From: Tellurirhabdus rosea
Lineage (GTDB): Bacteria; Bacteroidota; Bacteroidia; Cytophagales; Spirosomataceae
DNA: 64,000 nt
Direction: 5' to 3'
Assembly (NCBI RefSeq): GCF_026278345.1
Contig: NZ_CP111085.1
Span: 4,350,501 to 4,414,500, forward strand
Of this stretch, positions 53,176-61,620 are shown piece by piece. Every line of letters begins with the position of its first letter. The first letter of the stretch is position 1. The notes beneath the pieces were generated by a model. That model saw only the letters and a list, made by a program, of their open reading frames with translations, did no database searches and had not been told where the DNA came from. Both the position numbers and the translations under genes were made by a program.

Positions 53176-54021
53176 ATGAAAGCAGTACGTTATTGCCTCT
53201 GGTTCCTTACCGGCACCTGGCTTACGTTCGGGATGCCGTCGGCGCGGGCTCAGAATGCTCCCCGGCCTGCCGAGAACGCAGTCAAAGCTGACCGCATTTA
53301 CCTGCGTGATAATTCGGTGATCGAAGCGCTCATTACGGAAGTAACCGAAAAAGAAGTCCGGTACCGCAAAATGAGTAATCCGACGGGCCCAATCTTCAGC
53401 CAGCTTAAAGAACGAATTGCGGTAGTCGTGTACGCCAACGGCGAAAGCGAATCGTTTACGGCCTCGACTACTCCCGGCACCCCGGCTCCCCCAGAGGCTG
53501 GTTCGGAAGCGGCCCCAGAAACGGAAAGGTCCGGATCCGCCAACCAACTGGTGCTAACCAAGCTCAGCGGTGGCCGTCAGTATACGTTTAAAGCAGGGGA
53601 CGAAGTACGTCTCAAAAACGATGACGACAGCTACGGCGGCAACTTTTCCAGCTATCGTATTCTGGGCGTCACCCGCGAAACCCTTTTGCTGACAGCGGGC
53701 GGTACAGAGTACAACATGCCGTTTCGGAACATTACGGGTATAAAACATAAGCAGTCGAATGCACTCCAGAATATCCTGCGCTTCGGTGGGGCACTGGCCA
53801 TGATTGTTGCGGGTGCTTCGCAGGGGGCCAAAGCAGATCAGGGGTCTTATACCTACAACGGCTACACGTACTACGAAAACCCGCTTACCTGGGAAGTGCC
53901 CGTCTTCGTAACCGGTAGCGGCATGCTGCTGGCCAGCCTCGTAATCAAAAAGCCATACCTAAAATTCAACAAGCCGGGGCGCTTCAAGTGGCAAGTAGTC
54001 CCTAAACTGTCCAATCACTGA
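53176..54021 (+). CDS. Exported protein of unknown function
   Basis: The 281-residue protein has a signal peptide (1-25, ending ARAQ). A small beta region follows (ADRIYLRDNSVIEALITEV, then VRYRKMSNPTGPIF), which resembles the opening of several Bacteroidota envelope proteins. A Pro/Ala/Glu linker (about 95-118) and a second, similar beta region (about 120-195) come next. Two weak membrane-like segments (about 198-213 and 240-258) end the protein. The repeated beta motif suggests an internal duplication. Together with the next lipoprotein gene, 38 bases on, it may form an operon. Function not recognised. Confidence 0.65.
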   Translation: MKAVRYCLWFLTGTWLTFGMPSARAQNAPRPAENAVKADRIYLRDNSVIEALITEVTEKEVRYRKMSNPTGPIFSQLKERIAVVVYANGESESFTASTTPGTPAPPEAGSEAAPETERSGSANQLVLTKLSGGRQYTFKAGDEVRLKNDDDSYGGNFSSYRILGVTRETLLLTAGGTEYNMPFRNITGIKHKQSNALQNILRFGGALAMIVAGASQGAKADQGSYTYNGYTYYENPLTWEVPVFVTGSGMLLASLVIKKPYLKFNKPGRFKWQVVPKLSNH

Positions 54022-54059
54022 CATTTTCAGCATTCTAACACCTTTTAACATTCACACGT

Positions 54060-54431
54060 ATGAAAACTAACCTTCGTTTACTGAGCCGACTGTTTCTCAT
54101 GATAATGCTCACCGCCCTGACTTCATGCGAAAAAGATGACGAGGTTACGCCCAAGGAAGACACCGGCGAGATTATGTTCTATACCGTCTTGGGAACTACT
54201 GGTGGAGGCGTCATTGTAAAAGTAGACGGCCGTACTATTGGCACCCTTACCAAATACTACACGTCGGGAGGAGCGGACTGCGCCCGGAACGACAATGATG
54301 GTGGAGAATTGGTGTACACCGGCACGGCCGGGCGCCATTCGCTGAATGCTACCTCAATGAACGGTGTGTACACCTGGGACGCGACGTTCGAAGTGGAAGC
54401 GAACAGCTGCAGTACGTTCAAACTGTACTAA
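54060..54431 (+). CDS. Small lipoprotein of unknown function
   Basis: The 123-residue protein has a lipoprotein signal ending LTALTSC (Cys23), an acidic tether EKDDEVTPKEDTGE, and one beta domain. The domain has two cysteines that could form a disulphide (Cys in GADCARND and NSCSTFKLY). A GTTGGGVIVKVDGRTIGTL strand pair resembles small ligand-binding domains, but no family is recognised. It is probably surface or periplasmic and cotranscribed with the gene before it. Confidence 0.68.
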   Translation: MKTNLRLLSRLFLMIMLTALTSCEKDDEVTPKEDTGEIMFYTVLGTTGGGVIVKVDGRTIGTLTKYYTSGGADCARNDNDGGELVYTGTAGRHSLNATSMNGVYTWDATFEVEANSCSTFKLY

Positions 54432-54525
54432 ACACCTTTCATGCCGTGACCCCGCTTTAGTTCCAACTACCGGTCAACACCGCGGCCGCTGGGCCGTCAA
54501 TGGGTGCGGCGTGAGCATCGGGCGT

Positions 54526-54533
54526 TAAATTTG
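54526..54533 (+). promoter_or_regulatory. TAAATTTG box upstream of the NarL-type regulator leader
   Basis: Exact TAnnTTTG, 194 bases before the regulator ATG. Transcription from here would produce about 160 bases of RNA before the terminator at 54664-54701. Confidence 0.45.
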
Positions 54534-54663
54534 CAGCCTTTTTGTTCTAACCTTCTGCCTAACAACACCATTTAAATGGCCAGAACGTGTACATCCATAC
54601 AACATGGCTGGATGAGTAATCCCCTATTTTGAGTAACTTTTGTGGAAAATCAGTCGCTTGCCT

Positions 54664-54701
54664 GCCGGGTACGGTTTTACGCAAAACCGTACCCGGCTTT
54701 T
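54664..54701 (+). terminator. Perfect intrinsic terminator/attenuator just before the regulator start
   Basis: GCCGGGTACGGTTTT (54664-54678) pairs without error with AAAACCGTACCCGGC (54683-54697) round loop ACGC, followed by TTTT. The stem ends 18 bases before the ATG at 54720. It is either an attenuator of the regulator gene or the end of a separate small RNA. Confidence 0.88.
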
Positions 54702-54719
54702 CCTAAACATTCTACGGAC

Positions 54720-55364
54720 ATGCCTCGTACGCTGTTGCTTGCCGATGACCACCAACTGTTTCTGGATGGGCTCCGTATTTTGCTGGACTGCCTCGACGGC
54801 TGGCAGGTCGTCGGAGAAGCGCATGATGGGCTGGAGGTGCTGGAGTTTGTGGATCGGCAGCCTGTCGATTGCATTTTGATGGACGTTCAGATGCCGAAAA
54901 TGGGTGGCCTGGACACAACCCGACAGCTGAAAAAAGGCACTACGTCGCCGAAAATTATTGCCGTCAGCATGATGGGCGATTACAGCACCATCCGGCAGAT
55001 GCTTCAGGCCGGAGCCGATGGCTACCTGGTGAAGAATACCGGAATCGCTGAGTTGCGGTATGCCCTCGAAATGGTTATGCAGGGGAATATTTATCTGAGT
55101 CCACAACTGACGGCGATCCTCTACGAAGGCGTGGCCGGGCGCCGAAACACCTCCGCTTCGCTCATAGAACCACTGACCCAGCGTGAAAAAGAAGTGACGG
55201 CGCTGATTATCGACGGCCTCACCAACGAGCAAATTGCCGAAAGGCTTTTTTTAAGCCCTCTGACGATCAATACGCATAGGAAGAATATTCTTAACAAACT
55301 CGGATGCCGAAACACCGCCACGCTCGTGAAGTACGTGCTGGAGAACAACCTGCTGAAAAAGTAG
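54720..55364 (+). CDS. NarL/FixJ-type response regulator
   Basis: The 214-residue protein has a receiver domain (about 1-120) with DD at 9-10, phospho-acceptor Asp55 (ILMDVQMPKMGG) and the conserved Lys in GYLVKNTG. A LuxR-type HTH follows (about 148-212), with LTQREKEVTALIIDGLTNEQ and INTHRKNILNKLG. It should bind DNA after phosphorylation; no kinase gene is adjacent. The ATG at 54720 starts the receiver exactly. A longer GTG-led frame from 54642 would translate through the terminator stem and is rejected. Confidence 0.92.
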   Translation: MPRTLLLADDHQLFLDGLRILLDCLDGWQVVGEAHDGLEVLEFVDRQPVDCILMDVQMPKMGGLDTTRQLKKGTTSPKIIAVSMMGDYSTIRQMLQAGADGYLVKNTGIAELRYALEMVMQGNIYLSPQLTAILYEGVAGRRNTSASLIEPLTQREKEVTALIIDGLTNEQIAERLFLSPLTINTHRKNILNKLGCRNTATLVKYVLENNLLKK

Positions 55365-55376
55365 CGATGCTTTGGA

Positions 55377-56483
55377 TTATACCTGCACACCCGTCCGCGC
55401 GGCCACGGTCCCGAGTTTCCAGTCTTTTTGCGAATCGTAGTGTAGGTACCCGTTGGCAATCGTCAGCGGGCTGTCGATGTTGTTGTGATAGAGCTGGCCG
55501 GTGCCGAGGCCCTGCGGCAACGGATTCTTGAAGCCGGCCGTGTACTGGGCAATGGCGTTGAGGCCGATGTTGGATTCGAGGGCGGAGGTGATCCACCAGC
55601 CGATGCCCAGCCGGTTGGCAATTTCGATCCATTCGTCGCAGTGGCGCATCCCGCCCAGAAGCGTGGGCTTGAGGACAATAAACTGCGGGTGAATCTTTTT
55701 CAGCAGCCGGAATTTATCGACGTATTCCATGTGGCCGATCAGGTCTTCGTCCAGCGCCACGGGCACGGGTGAACGGCGGCAGAGGTCCGCCATCAGTTCG
55801 TGCTGGCCCGCGCGAATGGGCTGTTCGATGGAATGAATGCCGAAACCGGCCAGCCGGGCTAGTTTTTCGTCGGCTTCTTCGGGATGAAACGCGCCGTTGG
55901 CATCGACCCGCAGCGTCACCTGCTCGGGCGAGAAACGGGAGCGGACGTAGGCCAGCAGATCGCATTCCTGCTCGAAATCAATGGCGCCGATTTTCAGCTT
56001 GATGGTCGTGTAGCCGCCGCCCAGTTTTTCTTCCAGTTGCCGCAGCATGGCCTCCCGGCTGCCCATCCAGACCAGCCCGTTGATGGGAATGGTTTTGCTG
56101 CCTTTGGAAAAATCATTCTCCACAATCACCCGCCGCCCGCCGTGGATGTAATCGAACATGGCCGTTTCGAAACCGAACTGAATGGCCGGAAATTCGTTGG
56201 AAATCAGCTGCGAAAGGATGATGGGGATGTTCCAGGTAAAAAGCTGGAGGTCAAGGCTGTTGAACAACTCACACACCTCGCTGAGCTGCTCTTCAAAGTC
56301 CGGACGGTCGTCGATGCTCAGGCCTTTGAGCGGGCCGCATTCGCCGAGACCGTACACCAGCGGACTTTCGTGGTTGCGGATCCGGACGAAATACGTCTCC
56401 TTCTCCGTCAGTACGCCCCGCGACGTTCCGGCCTCAAATTTGAAGTTCAGCGTGTGTTTGATGAAATCAGCCTTCAGGCTCAT
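55377..56483 (-). CDS. menC: o-Succinylbenzoate synthase (enolase superfamily)
   Basis: The 368-residue protein has the capping domain (about 1-115) and an enolase-type barrel. Catalytic lysines are in TIKLKIG (Lys162, Lys164). Metal ligands are Asp194 (RVDANGAF), Glu220 (SIEQPI) and Asp245 (ALDED), and the second-face lysine is in VLKPTLLGG. This set fits MenC, which dehydrates SHCHC to o-succinylbenzoate in menaquinone synthesis. A dipeptide epimerase or N-acylamino-acid racemase is the alternative. No other men genes adjoin it. Its end lies 12 bases from the regulator's stop, convergent. Confidence 0.85.
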   Translation of the reverse strand: MSLKADFIKHTLNFKFEAGTSRGVLTEKETYFVRIRNHESPLVYGLGECGPLKGLSIDDRPDFEEQLSEVCELFNSLDLQLFTWNIPIILSQLISNEFPAIQFGFETAMFDYIHGGRRVIVENDFSKGSKTIPINGLVWMGSREAMLRQLEEKLGGGYTTIKLKIGAIDFEQECDLLAYVRSRFSPEQVTLRVDANGAFHPEEADEKLARLAGFGIHSIEQPIRAGQHELMADLCRRSPVPVALDEDLIGHMEYVDKFRLLKKIHPQFIVLKPTLLGGMRHCDEWIEIANRLGIGWWITSALESNIGLNAIAQYTAGFKNPLPQGLGTGQLYHNNIDSPLTIANGYLHYDSQKDWKLGTVAARTGVQV

Positions 56484-56524
56484 GGGTAGTTGCAGTCACG
56501 GGGTTAACGACAAACTAAAATTAG

Positions 56525-56532
56525 TAATTTTG
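56525..56532 (+). promoter_or_regulatory. TAATTTTG box for lpxK
   Basis: Exact TAnnTTTG 47 bases before the GTG start at 56579. Confidence 0.45.
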
Positions 56533-56578
56533 GAACATCTATGAACAGAACGTTACCAAATTATTACCTAAAATTTTT

Positions 56579-57613
56579 GTGCTGACCCGGCTGCTGCGTC
56601 CGCTTAGCTGGCTCTACGGCGGAATTACGGATTTTCGTAATTACTTGTACGACAAACAGATCAGTCGGGTTTACCGGCCACCCATCCCGACTGTCAGCGT
56701 AGGTAATCTGACCGTGGGCGGAACCGGAAAGACGCCGATGGTGGACTACATCCTGCACCAAATTCAATCCTATGGTCCCGCCGCCACGCTGAGCCGGGGG
56801 TACGGTCGCCGGACCACAGGCTTCCGGCTGGCCACTCCCGCCGATACAGCCGATACCGTAGGCGACGAACCGCTGCTGCTTTACCGCAAACATGGCCCGG
56901 CGGTCACGGTGGCCGTGGGCGAAAAACGCGCCGAAGCCATTCCCCGACTGCTGGACGCCCGACCGGATCTGCGGGCGATTGTGCTGGACGATGCCTACCA
57001 GCACCGCCCCGTACAGGCCGACCTCACGCTTCTGCTGACCGATTATAACCGATTGTTTTTCAGGGATTACCCGTTTCCGGGCGGGCGGCTGCGGGAGCGG
57101 CGACACGGAGCCCGCCGGGCCGATGCCGTGGTGGTGACCAAATGCCCGGATTTGCTCCGGGAAGCCGAGCAGCAACAAATCCGGCTGGAACTGGCGCCCT
57201 ACCTTCGTCCGGAAGTGCCCGTTTTTTTCGCCGGAATCCAGTACGGGCAGCCGGTGGTTTTCGGAGGAACGCCCCGGCAAACGCCGGCCGATACGCCATT
57301 TACTTTGCTGACCGGAATTGCGTTCCCCAGGCCGCTGGTCGATTATCTAAAGAAAGACTATGCCGATACTTTCCGCGAGCATCTGGACTTTCCGGACCAT
57401 TACCGGTTCGCGCCGAAAGACCTTAAAAAACTGGATACGGCGGAGGGGCTGTATCTGACGACGGAGAAGGATTTTGTGAAGCTGGCCCCGCTGCTGGAGG
57501 AGAGCGGGGCCGACCTGTCGCGGTTTTTTTACCTGCCCATCGAAGTGCAGTTTCTGAACCGCGAAGCAGAATTTTTACAACTCCTGCGGCGACCATTCGT
57601 TAAGAATTCTTAA
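56579..57613 (+). CDS. lpxK: Tetraacyldisaccharide 4'-kinase
   Basis: The 344-residue protein has an N-terminal membrane-contacting helix (LLRPLSWLYGGITDFRNYLYD) and the P-loop VGGTGKTP (46-53). LSRGYGRRT and LDDAYQHR, the catalytic region of LpxK, follow, then LYLTTEKDFVKL near the end. It phosphorylates the 4' position of the lipid A disaccharide at the inner membrane. The start is GTG, since no in-frame ATG is available. A terminator follows directly after the stop. Confidence 0.93.
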   Translation: MLTRLLRPLSWLYGGITDFRNYLYDKQISRVYRPPIPTVSVGNLTVGGTGKTPMVDYILHQIQSYGPAATLSRGYGRRTTGFRLATPADTADTVGDEPLLLYRKHGPAVTVAVGEKRAEAIPRLLDARPDLRAIVLDDAYQHRPVQADLTLLLTDYNRLFFRDYPFPGGRLRERRHGARRADAVVVTKCPDLLREAEQQQIRLELAPYLRPEVPVFFAGIQYGQPVVFGGTPRQTPADTPFTLLTGIAFPRPLVDYLKKDYADTFREHLDFPDHYRFAPKDLKKLDTAEGLYLTTEKDFVKLAPLLEESGADLSRFFYLPIEVQFLNREAEFLQLLRRPFVKNS

Positions 57614-57670
57614 AAGCCCGCGGACAAGGCCGTCCGCTTTGCCGCCAGACAAGCGGGCACCGGGCTTTTT
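57612..57670 (+). terminator. Terminator of lpxK with inner stem
   Basis: AAAAGCCCG (57612-57620) pairs with CGGGCTTTTT (57661-57670), enclosing a smaller stem CGGAC/GTCCG. It ends in a T run four bases before the next -7 box. Confidence 0.72.
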
Positions 57671-57673
57671 CCT

Positions 57674-57681
57674 TATTTTTG
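57674..57681 (+). promoter_or_regulatory. TATTTTTG box abutting the porin start
   Basis: Exact TAnnTTTG that ends five bases before the ATG at 57687, again implying a leaderless or nearly leaderless message. Confidence 0.45.
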
Positions 57682-57686
57682 CGCTG

Positions 57687-59690
57687 ATGTTTCGAATCCT
57701 ACGCATTCTACTGATTCTGATAAGTTGCAGCCAGGCCGTACAGGCCCAATTTCCTACGCGATTGCCGGGCGGTCTGGGCGGCGGTTCGGGCGGCTTTGGA
57801 GGGCGCTCGGGTGGCCCCGGTGCCGGTCGCGGGTCCGGGGGGGCGGTCATCGACGATTCCACCAAGATGATCTACGGGCCGCGCACGACCCGGTTTTTTC
57901 TGGAAAGCGACCTGCTCTACGACCGCCAGAAACTGTACACCGTCGATACCACGATCGAAGGCACGCACCGCTACAGTTTTGTGCAGGCGAGCGAAAACCT
58001 GCTGGTCGATCTGGGCAACCTCGGAACGCCGCTCCGCCCGGTTTTCTACGAAACGCCGGTGGTCGGGACGCGTCCGGGACTGAACGCCTTTGGTCCGTAT
58101 GCCTACCAGACGCAGCAAATCCGGTATTTCGACACCAAATCGCCCTTCACAAACATGTATTATGTGGCGGGCGGACGCGACCAGAACATCCTGCGGTTCG
58201 AGTTCACCCAGAACCTCAATCCGCGTCTGAATCTGGGTTTTAACATCCAGCGGTTTACGTCCGATGTGCAGTTTGGGCAGAACGCGGCGTCTAACCGCAA
58301 CCAGCGGCTGGCCGAAAACTGGGCTTTTGTTTTCCACGGAAATTATCGCTCAAAAGACAAGAAATACACGCTGCTGGCGCATTACAGCAACCTCAACCAC
58401 CGGCTTGTCGAACAGGGCGGTCTGGCGGAGGCCCGGTTTGATTCGCTGCGGGACATCTACGACGGGCCTTCCATTCTGCCCGCGGGCGTCAACTCGTCCG
58501 AAAAGCGCAACGACCTGCACCTCTACCAGCAGTATGTGGTCGCGCCGGGATTCCAGGCCTACCACACGATTGATGTGCAGGGCCAGCATTACCAGTACCG
58601 CGACGAGGCCGAGACGTTCAGGACCACCCTTACGGATACAGTGTTCAATTTTTACCGCCTTCCGGGCGATTTGCTTGTCGGCCAGACGCCGTTCGACAGT
58701 TCGGCCATCCGGCAGGATACCCGGTTTCTGCTCGTCGAAAACCAGTTTGGCATCAAAGGAACGGCGACGCGGGGACGTCTGAAGGGGTTCAACTACCGGG
58801 CGTGGATACGGCCCCGGGTGATGCGGCTGAACGGACAGTTTAACCTGAACCGGCTGCAGGACAGCACGTACCGGCAAAACCGTTTTGAAAACTTCATCGG
58901 CGGCTGGCTCGGTTATTATTTCCCCGACAGCCTGAGCCGGGTGACGGTCGAGGCCGAATACTCCGTCGCCCGGGATTTCCGGTTGAAGGGCCAACTGGAA
59001 ACGAAACTGATTACGGCCGGTTATGAAAGCGTTTTTGCTTCTCCGACCCTGCTTCAGGAGCGTTTTGTCAGCAACGTCATGCGCTGGAACAACCCGAATC
59101 TGGGCCTGCGCGGCACCCAGCACGCCTACGGGCAGATCAATCTGCGGGTGAATAAACTGGTTTTACAGCCGGGTCTGGATTATTACCTGCTGACGAACTA
59201 CATTTATTTCGACACGCTGGCGCGGCCACGGCAGCTCAGCGGGGCATTCAGCATCCTGCGAACCGGGTTGGGACTGCGGTTCACGGCCGGGAAGTTTGCT
59301 ATAGTGGGGCAGGGGTATTACACGGTGGTTTCGCGGGACGATGTGATCCGGATTCCCCGCCTTTTTGCCAATCTGCGTCTTCAGCAGGATTTTCTGTACG
59401 CCAAGCGGCTGTTCCTGCAGGCGGGCGTGGATGTGCATTACAAGTCGTCGTATTTTGCCGACTGGTACATGCCGCTGACGCAGCAGTATTTTCTGCAAAA
59501 CCGCTTTGAACTGCCTCCGTACCTGGTGGGCGATGTGTTTGTGAACGCCCGCATCAATCGGGTTCGGCTGTTTGTAAAATTCTCGCACGTGGCCCAGGGC
59601 TTCGTCAACGTCGGCGATTTTACGGCCCCGTATTTCCACACCATGCGGCGGGCGTTTGGGTTTGGCGTGCACTGGCTGCTGTTTGATTAA
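57687..59690 (+). CDS. Putative porin (Porin_10 type) outer-membrane protein
   Basis: The 667-residue protein has a signal peptide (about 1-21, ending AVQAQ). A Gly/Arg/Ser-rich stretch (about 25-55) follows, then a conserved MIYGPRTTRFFLESDLLY lead-in. A large barrel comes next with regular aromatic strands, ending FGVHWLLFD. This matches the Bacteroidota putative porin family (PF14121). The glycine-rich stretch is unusual for the family and may be an unfolded tether. The ATG at 57687 is used; the upstream in-frame ATG at 57639 lies inside the lpxK terminator. Confidence 0.85.
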   Translation: MFRILRILLILISCSQAVQAQFPTRLPGGLGGGSGGFGGRSGGPGAGRGSGGAVIDDSTKMIYGPRTTRFFLESDLLYDRQKLYTVDTTIEGTHRYSFVQASENLLVDLGNLGTPLRPVFYETPVVGTRPGLNAFGPYAYQTQQIRYFDTKSPFTNMYYVAGGRDQNILRFEFTQNLNPRLNLGFNIQRFTSDVQFGQNAASNRNQRLAENWAFVFHGNYRSKDKKYTLLAHYSNLNHRLVEQGGLAEARFDSLRDIYDGPSILPAGVNSSEKRNDLHLYQQYVVAPGFQAYHTIDVQGQHYQYRDEAETFRTTLTDTVFNFYRLPGDLLVGQTPFDSSAIRQDTRFLLVENQFGIKGTATRGRLKGFNYRAWIRPRVMRLNGQFNLNRLQDSTYRQNRFENFIGGWLGYYFPDSLSRVTVEAEYSVARDFRLKGQLETKLITAGYESVFASPTLLQERFVSNVMRWNNPNLGLRGTQHAYGQINLRVNKLVLQPGLDYYLLTNYIYFDTLARPRQLSGAFSILRTGLGLRFTAGKFAIVGQGYYTVVSRDDVIRIPRLFANLRLQQDFLYAKRLFLQAGVDVHYKSSYFADWYMPLTQQYFLQNRFELPPYLVGDVFVNARINRVRLFVKFSHVAQGFVNVGDFTAPYFHTMRRAFGFGVHWLLFD

Positions 59691-59752
59691 AAGGAAGATT
59701 TAAAAATACGTTGCCGACAAAACCGGTTTCGTTCCAATCAACGCACGCATAG

Positions 59753-59960
59753 CCCACGGTTTCAACCGTGGGACCCCGTGGCGTGGAACGCGGAACCCGA
59801 AATGGCCCCGCCCGAAACCGTTTAAACGGTTTGTTTCCGCCGCGAGACGGATAAAATAACCTGGGTTACCTACCCCACCCACCCACGGCTGAAGCCGTGG
59901 ACTATTCCGTGGGCTATTCCGTTGGTTATATCGTGGGTTATCGGTGAATTATTCCGTGGG
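59753..59960. repeat. REP-like palindrome cluster with 12-13 base tandem tail
   Basis: Three palindromes lie close together: CCCACGGTT/AACCGTGGG (59753-59772), AAACCGTTTAAACGGTTT (59815-59832) and CCACGGCT/AGCCGTGG (59883-59900). About five degenerate 12-13 base units around CTATTCCGTGGG follow to 59960. Palindromes one and three differ by a paired change in the stem. Such REP-like sequences are often spread by REP-associated tyrosine transposases, but no transposase is present here. Confidence 0.78.
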
Positions 59961-59990
59961 ACGAACCGGAGAAACAAAAACGGACAAATT

Positions 59991-60911
59991 ATGACTCTCC
60001 ACATTCTCAACGGTGACGCTTCGCTGCGGCCGTTTCAGGAAGCCGGTTTTGCCGGTGACGACGTGCTGGTCTGGCGCGAAATGCTGTCTGAAGGACCCGT
60101 ACGGGCCGATGCGGGCATGACCGAATTCTGGGATATCCGCCGCCACTACATCGGCGGGCCGGAAGCCGCCTCGTACGACCAGCAGGTGGTCCGCGAATTC
60201 GACCGGCTGCAGCACCTGACCCGCTACGACGAAGTGGTGCTGTGGTTCGAACACGACCTGTTCTGCCAGATCAACCTCATTTTCCTGCTCATGCGGCTGG
60301 AACGGATTGATCGGGGAGGCATAAAACTGTCCATCATCCACGTTGACGAGTTCCGTCCCGATCCGGCCTTCAAAGGCATCGGCCAGCTGAACGGCGGGCA
60401 GTTTCGAACCCTGTACGCCCAGCGCCGGACGCTGACGGACGCCGATCTGGCCCTGGCTTCCCGCGCCTGGTTTGCCTACGCCGGACCGGACCCGCTGGCG
60501 ATTCCGAAGTTTCTGGCGGCCGAAGCGACGTTTGGCAACCTGCCGTATCTGCCCGAAGCGCTGCGGGCGCACCTCCAGCGGTTTCCGTTTGTCGGCAACG
60601 GGCTGAACCTGATCGAAACGCAGTTGCTGACCATCGTGCTGGAAGGGCCGATGCCGGAATCCGAACTGGTGCGGCGTTTTCTGCACCAGGACCATCTGTT
60701 CGGAATGGGCGACGTGGGAGTTATGCAGTACATCCGCGGCATGAGTCCGCACCTGCTGCGCCGCACGGACCATCAGGTCGAACTGACGCCCGAAGGAGCC
60801 GACATTGCCACGGGCCGCAAGCCGCATGCACCGGCGGAACGCTGGCTGGGCGGCTACCACCAGGCCGGAACTTCTCCTTACCGCTGGAACGGTGAAAAAT
60901 TGATTGTATAG
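59991..60911 (+). CDS. DUF1835 domain protein
   Basis: The 306-residue protein begins with the DUF1835 block MTLHILNGDASLRPF and VLVWREMLSEGPV, then EVVLWFEHDLFCQINLIFLL. The C-terminal half is helical, with LNLIETQLLTIVLEGP resembling a winged-helix. It is cytoplasmic; the family's role is unknown to me. The ATG at 59991 is preferred because an extension to the ATG at 59922 would read the tandem repeats. MiaE follows 21 bases on, suggesting an operon. Confidence 0.82.
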   Translation: MTLHILNGDASLRPFQEAGFAGDDVLVWREMLSEGPVRADAGMTEFWDIRRHYIGGPEAASYDQQVVREFDRLQHLTRYDEVVLWFEHDLFCQINLIFLLMRLERIDRGGIKLSIIHVDEFRPDPAFKGIGQLNGGQFRTLYAQRRTLTDADLALASRAWFAYAGPDPLAIPKFLAAEATFGNLPYLPEALRAHLQRFPFVGNGLNLIETQLLTIVLEGPMPESELVRRFLHQDHLFGMGDVGVMQYIRGMSPHLLRRTDHQVELTPEGADIATGRKPHAPAERWLGGYHQAGTSPYRWNGEKLIV

Positions 60912-60932
60912 CCCTGAAAAACAGCGCCGAAC

Positions 60933-61526
60933 ATGTCTATAACTACGCTCGGACTTGAACTTCCTTCCGACCCGCGCTGGGTCAATATTGCCGAAATGAA
61001 CCTCGGCGACATTCTGATCGACCACGCCTTCTGTGAGCAGAAAGCGGCTTCGTCCTGCATTTCGCTGATCGTGCAGTATCCCGAACACGAAAAGCTGGTG
61101 GAGGTGCTGACACCCGTGGTGGCCGAGGAGTGGGGGCATTTTCAGCGGGTGCTGAAAGAACTGCGCAAACGGGGTATTCCGCTGGGGCGACAGCGCAAAG
61201 ACGAGTACGTGAACCAGCTTCAGCAGGTCCTGCGGAAGTCGCCCGACCGCAACGAGCAGCTGATGGAAAAACTCCTGCTCAACGCCCTCATCGAAGCTCG
61301 CAGCGCCGAGCGGTTCAAGCTGCTTTCGGAGAACATTGCCGACGAAAGTCTGCGTAAATTTTACCGGGAGCTGATGATTTCGGAAGCCGGACATTATCGC
61401 AATTTCATCGAACTCGCCGAAGAATACCTGCCCAAAGAACAGGTCTGGGCCCGCTGGAAAGAACTGCTCGAAGCCGAAGCCGACATCATGCGGAACCTGG
61501 AAGTGCGGGCCGACCGGTTTCATTGA
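60933..61526 (+). CDS. miaE: tRNA-(ms2io6A)-hydroxylase-like di-iron protein
   Basis: The 197-residue protein is a ferritin-like four-helix bundle. Iron-binding motifs are DHAFCEQKAAS (Glu about 35), EEWGHF (about 84-89), EARSAERF (about 127-134) and SEAGHYRNF (about 150-158). These fit MiaE, which hydroxylates the isopentenyl group of ms2i6A37 in tRNA. The ligand set looks complete. Function is by family only; other di-iron bundles are possible. Confidence 0.87.
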   Translation: MSITTLGLELPSDPRWVNIAEMNLGDILIDHAFCEQKAASSCISLIVQYPEHEKLVEVLTPVVAEEWGHFQRVLKELRKRGIPLGRQRKDEYVNQLQQVLRKSPDRNEQLMEKLLLNALIEARSAERFKLLSENIADESLRKFYRELMISEAGHYRNFIELAEEYLPKEQVWARWKELLEAEADIMRNLEVRADRFH

Positions 61527-61620
61527 AGGCCGTGCTGGCTTGCTTTCCGGAAAATAAAGTCAGGAACGAGTAAATCTTTGCGTATTTTGCAATAACCTTA
61601 GCGTTCCCGCATTTGCTTTG

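Noticed and set aside
54642-54719. GTG start of the NarL-type regulator at 54642
   Set aside because: It would translate through the terminator stem, and the receiver domain begins exactly at ATG 54720.
56541-56585. 14-codon open frame before lpxK, considered as a leader peptide
   Set aside because: It has an ATG and a suitable place, but no codon bias, no attenuator hairpin and no repeated regulatory codons.
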